A DNA stretch of 64,000 nt, from positions 992,001 to 1,056,000 of the forward strand of contig NC_015278.1 in assembly GCF_000193205.1 (NCBI RefSeq), in the 5' to 3' direction. The notes under the pieces were generated by a model. It searched no databases. It saw only the letters and a list, made by a program, of their open reading frames with translations, and was not told the DNA's origin. Positions 39,081-46,171 of this stretch are shown here, in pieces; position 1 is the first letter of the stretch; every line of letters starts with the position of its first letter. This DNA is from Aerococcus sp. Group 1. GTDB lineage: Bacteria; Bacillota; Bacilli; Lactobacillales; Aerococcaceae. Position numbers and translations under genes: made by a program.

Positions 39081-39875
39081 ATGAATATTAACCAATTAGA
39101 CCAAGAAGTAAAGTCTTGGTTTCCTGAAATCAAAGCCCTCATTCAAGAAAATACCAGCTACAAAACCAAAGAAAAACGTGATTTTCGTGACTTAGCCACT
39201 GAAATCGATATAGCCGTTCAAGAATTAATTGAAGATCATATTGAGCAATTACCTGGCCAGCATACCATTATCGGAGAAGAAACTTATGGCCAAACAAAGG
39301 TAGATCCAAAGGCTAGTCATCTATGGATTATTGACCCGATTGATGGCACAGCAAACTTTGTTAAGCAAAAAGAAAATTACGCCACGATGGTCACTTATTT
39401 TTCCCATGGACAGGCTAAATTAGCTTATATTTATGATATTTTTCGAGATGAATTATACTCTGCCAGTTTAGGGGACGGGGTATATTGTAATGGCAAGCGC
39501 TTAGAGCCAGTAGCTGACCTTAGTCTAAGAGACTCTCTTATTGGTATTTCTCCCCAACATAATATCAAACGCGACTATTTCTATTATATTGCTGAAAATG
39601 CCTTCGATATCCGCAATTGTGGCTGCTCTTCATTAGATGGAATCAGTGTGATCAAGGGTCAATATGGCGCCTTTGTCAACCCTGGTGGGGGACCCTGGGA
39701 TTATGCGCCTTTCATTTTGATGGCTCAGGAGATGGGGCTTCATTTTTCAAATTTTTCTAATCAAATGCCTGATTACACTAGGCCCTCTAATTTTATCATC
39801 GCTAGTCCAGCTTGTTTTAATGAGCTTGAGCCCCTCATTCAGTCTTATACAGATACGGGCAACTATAGTATTTAA
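39081..39875 (+). CDS. Inositol monophosphatase family protein
   Basis: A 264-residue metal-dependent phosphatase. The metal-binding motifs are complete: IIGEETYG, DPIDGTANF and, near the C-terminus, GPWDYAP. Members act on inositol phosphate, fructose bisphosphate, 3'-phosphoadenosine nucleotides or similar; the substrate is not evident. I chose the ATG at 39081, after AAGGAGTGATCACT, over an upstream start inside the amylase gene. It may be co-transcribed with the amylase gene. Confidence 0.9.
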   Translation: MNINQLDQEVKSWFPEIKALIQENTSYKTKEKRDFRDLATEIDIAVQELIEDHIEQLPGQHTIIGEETYGQTKVDPKASHLWIIDPIDGTANFVKQKENYATMVTYFSHGQAKLAYIYDIFRDELYSASLGDGVYCNGKRLEPVADLSLRDSLIGISPQHNIKRDYFYYIAENAFDIRNCGCSSLDGISVIKGQYGAFVNPGGGPWDYAPFILMAQEMGLHFSNFSNQMPDYTRPSNFIIASPACFNELEPLIQSYTDTGNYSI

Positions 39876-39981
39876 AATTACCCCTAACAGAATTCGCTCC
39901 AATAATTAAATAAAATATACTTTAAACGAAGATTCAATAGATACAATATCATTAGAGTGTACGCCCCTGGCAAATTATCAA

Positions 39982-40009
39982 TTGAAAGTTATTGGCAAAT
40001 TGCTATAGT
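39982..40009 (+). promoter_or_regulatory. Promoter of the interrupted ureI-like gene
   Basis: TTGAAA (39982-39987), a 16-base spacer and TATAGT (40004-40009), with AGGAG ahead of the ATG at 40048. Confidence 0.65.
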
Positions 40010-40232
40010 TAAGTTAAATACATTAACAAGCAAAGGAGAATGTCCAAATGTCAGGGATAACATTAATGTTTTCTGGAATTGTTCTAATTTCCAATGGGTT
40101 AAACTACCTTGATAAGGTTGAAGATAATTCCAACGCACTGATTAATATTTTTACTGGGCTCTTGTATATCTTTCTAAATGTCATGATATGTGTCCATGGA
40201 ATTTTTGCTGAAAAAGACTCAACCTATTATGG

Positions 40233-40251
40233 TGACCCCAATAAGTTGGAC
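40233..40251 (+). repeat. Left terminal inverted repeat of the IS3-family element
   Basis: TGACCCCAATAAGTTGGAC; it matches the reverse complement of the right end at 17 of 19 bases. Confidence 0.85.
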
Positions 40252-40338
40252 TTTATATATAGTGAGTTGGCCTTTGGCCAGCTCTTTTTTGTTGCTTACA
40301 GTTCTTGCTTATTTCTTGCCGACACATTTACTCAGAAA

Positions 40339-40386
40339 TTTAAACTTGTCAAGAGGAAGAGCGTAGCGGCTCTTGATAAGTTTAAA
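40339..40386. repeat. Long hairpin between orfB stop and left IS end
   Basis: TTTAAACTTGTCAAGAG and CTCTTGATAAGTTTAAA pair over 17 bases with one G-T. It has no T tail and lies inside the element, so it could stop outside transcription or be part of the end structure. Confidence 0.75.
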
Positions 40387-40401
40387 GTTTATGTGTAATC
40401 A

Positions 40402-41292
40402 TTAAGCGGCGAAAGAAGCGTGATGAAGACGAAATTCTATAGGACTCCTAAAATCTAATTTTTCTTTGATTCTTTCACCATTGTAATAGATTATAAAATC
40501 TTCAATCGCTTGTGCTAATTCTTCAAAGGAATGATAAGTCCGACCATAGTAGACTTCTTGTTTTAGTAGACTAAAGAAATTCTCCATTGGCGAATTATCT
40601 AAGCAATTTCCTTTACGAGACATACTTTGAAAAATTCGGTGATCCTTCAAGAGCCGGGTGTAACTTTTCATTTGATAGGCCCAGCCCTGATCAGAATGAA
40701 AGGTTCTTCTGTATGGACATAATTTACTTGCTTCAATGGCAGCTTGTAGCCCCTCCAACATGCTTTGTCCATTAGGCTGATGTGTTATCTTAAAAGAAAT
40801 AATTTCTCGATTAAATAGATCCATGTAAGGATCTAAATAGAGTTTTCCAGTTTGATAATTCCCAGAATCATCGGCATAGTAGTATTTAAATTCTGTTGTG
40901 TCTGTTGTTATTTTTTGATAAGGAATGGTCGAATCAAACCGCCGGTTGATACGATTTGGCGCTATCTCTCCAATCGTTCCTTTGTAGGAATTATATTTTC
41001 TTGTCTTTCTAGTATAGCTAGTGACCTGTATCCCCATAATTTTCATTAGGCGTTGAACTTTGTTTTTACTGACCTTATAACCACGGGAAAGCAGTTCAGC
41101 TCGCATTCTTCGATAACCATAATCCTTATGGGTTTCTCTGATGTCTTTCATTTCCTCTTTTAAATCGGCATCCTTATCAATTTCCTCATCTTTATTTTTC
41201 CAATAAAAGTAGGTCGATTTAGGAAACTTTAAAACGCTAAGAATATCTTTTAAAGCATATTTTTCATCATGGAGACGTGTGATTTCGGTCAC
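40402..41292 (-). CDS. IS3-family transposase OrfB (DDE integrase)
   Basis: A 296-residue transposase with an rve integrase core. An N-terminal HTH_21 region (HKDYGYRRMRAELLSRGYKVS) precedes the catalytic part. The DDE triad is seen in TTDTTEFKYY, FHSDQGWAYQ and SPMENFFSLLKQE. It begins in the -1 frame at the OrfA end, so the working OrfAB protein is probably made by ribosomal frameshifting near the A-rich GAAAAGAAGAAATAG. The reading frame looks intact. Confidence 0.93.
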   Translation of the reverse strand: MTEITRLHDEKYALKDILSVLKFPKSTYFYWKNKDEEIDKDADLKEEMKDIRETHKDYGYRRMRAELLSRGYKVSKNKVQRLMKIMGIQVTSYTRKTRKYNSYKGTIGEIAPNRINRRFDSTIPYQKITTDTTEFKYYYADDSGNYQTGKLYLDPYMDLFNREIISFKITHQPNGQSMLEGLQAAIEASKLCPYRRTFHSDQGWAYQMKSYTRLLKDHRIFQSMSRKGNCLDNSPMENFFSLLKQEVYYGRTYHSFEELAQAIEDFIIYYNGERIKEKLDFRSPIEFRLHHASFAA

Positions 41293-41828
41293 TATTTCTT
41301 CTTTTCTCGCTTGACTCTTTGAGCCACACGTCTCCTCAATCCTTTTAAAAATTTGTTCTCAATTTCTAAATCCGTAATCCGTTGTTCAAGTTCCTTTATT
41401 TTTGCTTCACTTAACTGATTGGTTTCGCTGCTATCCTTTATTTGATTGATTTGTGATTTCTTTTTAGACACTTTAGGTGGCCTTCCTTTCCTCGCGGAAA
41501 GGCCATCAAGTCCTCTTTCATGATAAGCTCTTCGCCAATTAGCGATTAGACTTGGATTATTCATGTTTAATGAATTGGCCAATTCGCGATAACTCATTTC
41601 CGTACTTTCATACAATTCTATCGCATTTAATTTGAATTCAACAGTATAAACCTGTTGAGTCCGCCTTTTCTTTAAACCATCTACACCAAATTCATAATAG
41701 TTATTAACCCACCTTCGTAAAATAGAAGGATCTATTCCTGCTTTATTAGCTAAGGTTCGATAACTTCCTTTTTTCGCAATATAGTCTCCTACTAAATTCA
41801 GTTTAAATTCTAATGAATATTTAGACAT
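41292..41828 (-). CDS. IS3-family transposase OrfA (helix-turn-helix)
   Basis: A 178-residue DNA-binding partner with two HTH_28-like units: ANKAGIDPSILRRWVNNYYEFG and ANSLNMNNPSLIANWRRAYHERG (each given in part). A Lys/Glu-rich leucine-heptad coiled coil follows at the C-terminus (IKELEQRITDLEIENKFLKG) for multimerisation. The ATG at 41828 is used; a TTG five codons upstream overlaps the IS end. Confidence 0.9.
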   Translation of the reverse strand: MSKYSLEFKLNLVGDYIAKKGSYRTLANKAGIDPSILRRWVNNYYEFGVDGLKKRRTQQVYTVEFKLNAIELYESTEMSYRELANSLNMNNPSLIANWRRAYHERGLDGLSARKGRPPKVSKKKSQINQIKDSSETNQLSEAKIKELEQRITDLEIENKFLKGLRRRVAQRVKREKKK

Positions 41829-41857
41829 AAAAATAACCCCCAAAAGTTGAATTCTTA

Positions 41858-41876
41858 GTCCAACTTTTGGGGGTCA
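41858..41876 (+). repeat. Right terminal inverted repeat of the IS3-family element
   Basis: GTCCAACTTTTGGGGGTCA. A second inverted half (CAAAAGTTGAA) lies just inside it, at 41841-41851. Confidence 0.85.
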
Positions 41877-42279
41877 CTACATATTATTATACAGCGATTT
41901 CAGGTCTTTTATTTGGCTACACCTACTTATCCTATGGTGTTAATCGGATAAAACAGTGGGATAACAAAAATCTGGGTTACTTTTCCATATTTGTTACCTT
42001 TAACTCGATTTTCTTTGCTGTCTGGATTCTAATGGGGAATGGCGGTAATTATTGGGATGTCTTTAACTGGATCATGTGGGGTTATCTATGGGCAACTAAC
42101 TATTTTAGTCACAATCTAGGTCGTAAATACGGCGATTGGTTATATTATTTGACAATTTTTGCCGGGGTGGTGACTTGCTGGATTCCAGCCTTGCTCATTC
42201 TCACCGGAAACTGGCCAAGTACTTTATAATTTTAGGGTAAATAGGCATGGCCTGACTTTAAAAGAAAATTAATGCATAT

Positions 42280-42356
42280 AAAAAGACTGTGATTAGCAAT
42301 CTTATTCACCTAGTCAATTTTACTAAGTGAAGAGAAAGCGGTAATGACAGTCTTTA
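42280..42356. terminator. Terminator between the ureI remnant and the methyltransferase gene
   Basis: AAAGACTGT (42282-42290) pairs with ACAGTCTTT (42347-42355), with TTCAC/GTGAA inside the loop. Both flanking genes converge here. Confidence 0.7.
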
Positions 42357-42363
42357 TTAGTTT

Positions 42364-43506
42364 TTATGCTTTGTTACGAGGACGTTTTTCGCCCCAGTAT
42401 TGGTAATAGTCCACCTTAAGGGCCCCATTGTAGAGCTTACGTTTTTTAGTAGCTTTTTGGCCATAGTAACTTTCGAAATTTTCATCACTGGTTAAAATAT
42501 ACTTACTCCAAGTTTTGAGTGGTCGGTAAATTTCTCCCATCTTTTCATAAAGGTCATGGACATAGTCCTCATCATTTAGACGTTCACCGTAGGGTGGGTT
42601 GGAGATAATAATGCCATAGCTTTTTTGGGTGGTAAAATCAGCTAATTGCATTTGTTTAAAGTGGATCTGGTGACTAACACCCGCTGCTTCAGCATTTTTC
42701 TGAGCGATCTCGATCATGCGATGGTCAATATCGCAAGCGAGAATTTCTAATTGAATGTCATGGTCAATAGCAGCCCGCGCTTGGTGTCTGACCTGGTCAA
42801 AGACTTCTTTAGGAAAAATATCCCAGTCCTCACACACAAATGACCGCTTAAGACCAGGTGCAATATTCATCCCTTTCATAGCCGCTTCAATGGCGATGGT
42901 TCCAGAGCCAGTGGTTGGATCATAAAGTGGGCGGTCCGGAAACCATGTGGTTAAATCAACCAAGGCTGCCGCTAAAGTTTCCTTTAGAGGAGCTCCGCCT
43001 TTTTCTTGACGGTAACCTCGTTTAAAGAGACTAGTTCCTGAACTATCCAAGGTTAGCAGGGCCTTATCCTTATGAATACTGATCTCAATGGGGTAGCGAG
43101 CACCGGTCTCTGGTAAATGACCACGACGATGGTAGACCTCACTCAAGCGGTCAACGATTGCCTTTTTAACCATACTCTGACATGTCGGCACATGGTGGAG
43201 TTTAGATTTTACTGATTTCCCTGAAACGGGAAATTCAGCGTCGAGGGGGAGGATGTCCTCCCAGGCAATGGCTTTGGTCTGTTCATAAAGTTGGTCAAAA
43301 GTAGTCGCTTTAAATTCTCCCATAACAATTTTTATCCGGTCAGCAGTTCTTAACCAAATATTAGTCTTAGCAACATCACTAAGATCACCTTGAAAGCGAA
43401 CTCTGCCATTTTCATTTTCCCTTGAGTAACCCAGATCTTTTAATTCTTTGGATACTAAGGCCTCAATCCCGCTAGCGCAGGTGGCAATTAAGGAATATTG
43501 TTTCAT
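42364..43506 (-). CDS. THUMP-domain SAM-dependent rRNA methyltransferase (RlmL/YpsC type)
   Basis: A 380-residue enzyme with an N-terminal THUMP RNA-binding domain (residues 50-160), then a Rossmann methyltransferase domain. The SAM loop is DPTTGSGTIAIEAAM and the catalytic motif is IISNPPYGERL. It probably makes N2-methylguanosine in 23S rRNA. The order gpsB, rnpB, this gene is conserved in Bacillus (ypsB, rnpB, ypsC) and streptococci. The ATG at 43506 follows AAAGGAGACCATT. Confidence 0.92.
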   Translation of the reverse strand: MKQYSLIATCASGIEALVSKELKDLGYSRENENGRVRFQGDLSDVAKTNIWLRTADRIKIVMGEFKATTFDQLYEQTKAIAWEDILPLDAEFPVSGKSVKSKLHHVPTCQSMVKKAIVDRLSEVYHRRGHLPETGARYPIEISIHKDKALLTLDSSGTSLFKRGYRQEKGGAPLKETLAAALVDLTTWFPDRPLYDPTTGSGTIAIEAAMKGMNIAPGLKRSFVCEDWDIFPKEVFDQVRHQARAAIDHDIQLEILACDIDHRMIEIAQKNAEAAGVSHQIHFKQMQLADFTTQKSYGIIISNPPYGERLNDEDYVHDLYEKMGEIYRPLKTWSKYILTSDENFESYYGQKATKKRKLYNGALKVDYYQYWGEKRPRNKA

Positions 43507-43561
43507 AATGGTCTCCTTTATTAGTTAGTCTGTTACATCTTAACATGAAAATCGCTATGAT

Positions 43562-43590
43562 AAAAAGGCTGGAACCTTGTCCCAGCCTCT
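43562..43590 (-). terminator. Terminator of rnpB
   Basis: On the minus strand GAGGCTGGGAC pairs with GTTCCAGCCT with a short loop and a T run, about 10 bases after the RNA end. Confidence 0.85.
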
Positions 43591-43599
43591 TATGTTGCC

Positions 43600-43972
43600 T
43601 GATGTAAATTTCTATAAGCCATGTTCTGTTCACAAGTAGGTCAGGAAGCTACTTGATCGGTAATCATCTATCTGCATTACTGCCCCGACGAATTCGTTCA
43701 TTTCCGATTCGTCAAGTGCCCCTACCAATGTTTGGGTTGCTCGCTCGAGGGGTTTACCGCGTTCCACTTGAATGGTTTCCCATTCAACTTCGTCACTGTG
43801 GCACTTTTCAGGATGACTCAAGCCTAGACTAAGTCCTTAGCTTTTTTGTCCGCCGTCTGAGCCTTAGCTTATGGTTTTGCTAAGCACGATCACTACAAGC
43901 CTCTCAGCTTGTGCGAGCATGGACTTTCCTCAGATACCTCTTGGTACCCGCGATTACCCGAAATTTACAATG
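43600..43972 (-). ncRNA. rnpB: RNase P RNA, class B
   Basis: The catalytic RNA that matures the 5' ends of tRNAs. Read on the minus strand it carries the class B landmarks: GGGTAATCGC at the 5' side, GAGGAAAGTCCATGCTCGCAC, GTGCCACAGTGACGAAG, GGAACGCGGTAAACCCCTCG, and ACAGAACATGGCTTA near the 3' end. The terminal P1 helix TGTAAATTTC/GAAATTTACA marks the ends. Length about 373 nt. It lies between gpsB and the methyltransferase gene, as in Bacillus and streptococci. End positions may be off by a few bases. Confidence 0.96.
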
Positions 43973-44030
43973 TTCAACTCTAAAATTCTACCGTAAATAT
44001 GATTAAATTGCTAGTGTTTTCTGTTGACTT

Positions 44031-44396
44031 TTATTCGCTACGGTAAATACGTGTTTCTTCAACAGGATCTTCTTGATAGTTCTCATTTTGTTTGCGAATG
44101 CTTTGTCCGTAGACCGTTTTTTCCAGTTTAGAAAGGCGCTTGAGTATATCGTAGTTAGTCGTTGCCGCTTGACTAGAACTCCTACTAGTCGTGTTCGTCT
44201 GTTTGCTTTCACTTTCGATATTTTGTTTTAAGCGATTATTTTCTTGGCGTATAAAGGCTAGTTCCTTTTCATAGGATTCATAGTCACGAATAATTAAATC
44301 TAAAAACGCGTCAACTTCTTCGGTATTAAAGCCACGCAAAGCTGGTTTAAATTCTTTTTGTAGTATATCTTTGGTTGTTAAGTTACGAGCAGACAT
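44031..44396 (-). CDS. gpsB: Cell division protein GpsB (DivIVA-like)
   Basis: A 121-residue DivIVA-related protein that links peptidoglycan synthases and division in Firmicutes. The N-terminal domain is conserved (LTTKDILQKEFKPALRGFN, EEVDAFLDLIIRDYE), followed by a coiled coil. The C-terminal segment LKRLSKLEKTVYG is the usual trimerising end. A Ser/Thr-rich linker near residues 65-85 joins the two. ATG at 44396 lies after GAGGTG; a GTG three codons upstream overlaps the ribosome site. Confidence 0.95.
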   Translation of the reverse strand: MSARNLTTKDILQKEFKPALRGFNTEEVDAFLDLIIRDYESYEKELAFIRQENNRLKQNIESESKQTNTTSRSSSQAATTNYDILKRLSKLEKTVYGQSIRKQNENYQEDPVEETRIYRSE

Positions 44397-44434
44397 TCCA
44401 GACACCTCAAATTAGTAATAATTGTAATAAAACC

Positions 44435-44440
44435 ATTATA
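44435..44440 (-). promoter_or_regulatory. Extended -10 promoter for gpsB
   Basis: TATAAT with TGC upstream on the minus strand, about 38 bases before the gpsB start. Confidence 0.6.
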
Positions 44441-44522
44441 GCATAAAAGAACTTTTATTAAGACTTGGTCTCTTGGGTTTAAGGAAATTATTAAGAAATT
44501 TTTTTGAATCGGCAATTACTGC

Positions 44523-44528
44523 TATAAT
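44523..44528 (+). promoter_or_regulatory. Extended -10 promoter for the DUF3013-prmA pair
   Basis: TATAAT with TGC upstream, about 85 bases before the DUF3013 start. Confidence 0.55.
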
Positions 44529-44613
44529 AAAACTAATACAAAAAATTGCTTTCGTCTTTGAAAAATAATTTACTTAAATCAGGAAGCAAGGGATAGTTAA
44601 AAAGGAGATTGAC

Positions 44614-45111
44614 ATGCCAAATACACGTTTTTATTCCTTAGCAAAGTACCTTCAAGAACAACTAGAAAAAGAACCCAGCGCTTTTCCTTGGCGCCTAATT
44701 GAAGATGGCCAGCGAGGAGAACTATTATTACAATTTTTTATTGCTAATCCAGCTGGTGAATATCGTACTGCGCCAGTGACTTTTGAGGATCATTTTGGCC
44801 AATATTATAATGACCTCGATTATTATGCCTTGAGTTTTTCATTTTCTAAGCATGCAAGGAAGAATGATAGCCAAAGTAATCACATTGTCATTCCCGCTAA
44901 TCAAGCGCCTAATGCTTTTGAAAAGTCATATATTGACGCTTGCTTGCAACTTATTCACCAACTTGTTAACGAAACCGCTCACCAATTACGGGGCTTAGAA
45001 GCCAATGTGCGTCAACAAATGACGATTCATTGGTCCGATAAGGCCTTAGCAGCAATTATTGATAACTTGAAGGTAGCCAATCGTTATGATGCTTCCTTAC
45101 TCAGTTTCTAG
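44614..45111 (+). CDS. DUF3013 family protein
   Basis: A 165-residue cytoplasmic protein of the DUF3013 family, typical of lactic acid bacteria and often placed directly before prmA. No catalytic motif is known; a segment rich in aromatic residues (FGQYYNDLDYYALSFSF) is visible. Start ATG at 44614 follows AAAAAGGAGATTGAC. It is 15 bases from prmA and presumably shares its transcript. Confidence 0.82.
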   Translation: MPNTRFYSLAKYLQEQLEKEPSAFPWRLIEDGQRGELLLQFFIANPAGEYRTAPVTFEDHFGQYYNDLDYYALSFSFSKHARKNDSQSNHIVIPANQAPNAFEKSYIDACLQLIHQLVNETAHQLRGLEANVRQQMTIHWSDKALAAIIDNLKVANRYDASLLSF

Positions 45112-45126
45112 ATGGGGAGTGAGATT

Positions 45127-46077
45127 ATGGACTGGTTAGAAATCATTATACATTGTCAAAATATTCCCTCAGACTTGGTATCGGATTGTCTAATGAACCT
45201 TGGCTCTAATGGGGTAGCTATTCAAGATATTGAGGATTATTTAAAGCTTCCCTCCGCTTTTGGGGTTTTTAAAACAGATGATTTTCTTGAAAAATATGGG
45301 GACTCACCCATTGTAAAAGGCTATTTTTCAGCCGAAACGGACCAATCTGCCTTAAAAGAAGCGGTTGCCGGAAAATTACAGGCCCTGGATCCCGATTGGT
45401 CTATCCAAGGCCTCAGCATAAATCGCTTAGAAGACCAGTCTTGGGCCAAAAATTGGCAAGACTATTATCAACCGATTCAAGTCAATCATTGGTTATCCAT
45501 TATTCCAGTCTGGGAAAAAGACAGCCATCAATCGGATAATCATGCGATTTATCTAGATCCTGGTATGGCATTTGGAACTGGGGACCATCCAACTACCCAG
45601 TTAGCCATACATTTAATGGGACTCGTCCTCAAAAAGGGCGACCGGGTGATTGATGTGGGGACCGGTTCAGGTATTTTAGCGATTACGGCAAAACGTTTAG
45701 GCGCTCAAAGTGTCGCTGCCTATGACTATGATGAGAGCATTATCGAAACTGCTAAGGCTAATATCAACCTCAATGCTGGCATGGATCAGGTGACGGTTCA
45801 GTCTAACGATAAGCTCAACGGTATCCACGACCAGGTAGATGTGATCACTGCCAATATTTTAGCGGATATCCTCCTGCCGCTCATTCCCCAGGCCTATGAC
45901 AACTTAAAAGACAATGGATCCTTTATCTTATCTGGCATCTACTATACTGAAGTTGACAAGCTAAAGGATGCATTAATCGCTAAGGATTTTTATTTACCTT
46001 GGATTATGCGAGCTGGGGATTGGTTTGGAATCCTAGCCAAGAAAGGTAGAGAGCATAAGACTAAAAATAGTTTGTAG
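45127..46077 (+). CDS. prmA: Ribosomal protein L11 methyltransferase
   Basis: A 316-residue SAM methyltransferase that trimethylates L11. The N-terminal L11-binding domain (DWLEIIIHCQNIPSDLVSDCL, part) is followed by GMAFGTGDHPTTQL. The SAM site VIDVGTGSGILAITAKRLGA and the motif TANILADILLPL come next. ATG at 45127 follows GGGAGTGAGATT; an ATG at 45112 overlaps that site. It is separated from rel by a promoter, though the order prmA-rel-dtd is common. Confidence 0.93.
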   Translation: MDWLEIIIHCQNIPSDLVSDCLMNLGSNGVAIQDIEDYLKLPSAFGVFKTDDFLEKYGDSPIVKGYFSAETDQSALKEAVAGKLQALDPDWSIQGLSINRLEDQSWAKNWQDYYQPIQVNHWLSIIPVWEKDSHQSDNHAIYLDPGMAFGTGDHPTTQLAIHLMGLVLKKGDRVIDVGTGSGILAITAKRLGAQSVAAYDYDESIIETAKANINLNAGMDQVTVQSNDKLNGIHDQVDVITANILADILLPLIPQAYDNLKDNGSFILSGIYYTEVDKLKDALIAKDFYLPWIMRAGDWFGILAKKGREHKTKNSL

Positions 46078-46085
46078 GTAAGTAA

Positions 46086-46115
46086 TTGCCTGCACTCATT
46101 CAGACGCGTTATAAT
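46086..46115 (+). promoter_or_regulatory. Promoter of rel
   Basis: TTGCCT (46086-46091), an 18-base spacer and TATAAT (46110-46115). Confidence 0.72.
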
Positions 46116-46171
46116 AAATCTAATATACTTAGATGTTTGTCTAAAAGATCTTGTAGAATGGAGGGCTTCTT

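Larger units (their letters stand above)
40233..41876 (-). mobile_element. IS3-family insertion sequence (IS150-like)
   Basis: A 1644-bp element bounded by near-perfect inverted ends: TGACCCCAATAAGTTGGAC at 40233-40251 and GTCCAACTTTTGGGGGTCA at 41858-41876, 17 of 19 matching. It carries overlapping OrfA and OrfB on the minus strand, in -1 relation as usual for the IS150 group. I could not see a clean target duplication: the flanks are TATTATGG on the left and CTACATATTAT on the right, which share only TATTAT. It disrupts the UreI/AmiS gene. Intact reading frames suggest a recent insertion. Confidence 0.9.
40048..42229 (+). pseudogene. ureI: UreI/AmiS-type channel gene interrupted by an IS3-family element
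   Basis: The N-terminal piece (40048 to about 40232) reads ITLMFSGIVLISNGLNYLDKV and the C-terminal piece (about 41880 to 42229) reads SGLLFGYTYLSYGVN and VVTCWIPALLILTGNW. Together they form a small six-helix membrane protein of the UreI/AmiS family, which in related bacteria are acid-activated urea channels or amide transporters. The IS sits in the middle in the opposite direction. Removing it would join EKDSTYY to YTAISGLL, as expected. The downstream piece on its own is not a likely gene. No urease genes are in the window, so the substrate is open. Confidence 0.86.

Noticed and set aside
40233..41876. Target-site duplication of the IS3-family element
   Set aside because: The immediate flanks (ATGG and CTAC) differ; TATTAT occurs on both sides but not directly at the ends.
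41867..42229. Separate small membrane protein gene right of the IS
   Set aside because: It starts inside the IS end and matches the missing C-terminal half of the UreI/AmiS protein, so it is a fragment of the interrupted gene.
43630..43821. 63-residue protein inside the RNase P RNA
   Set aside because: The region is fully explained by the conserved rnpB sequence.
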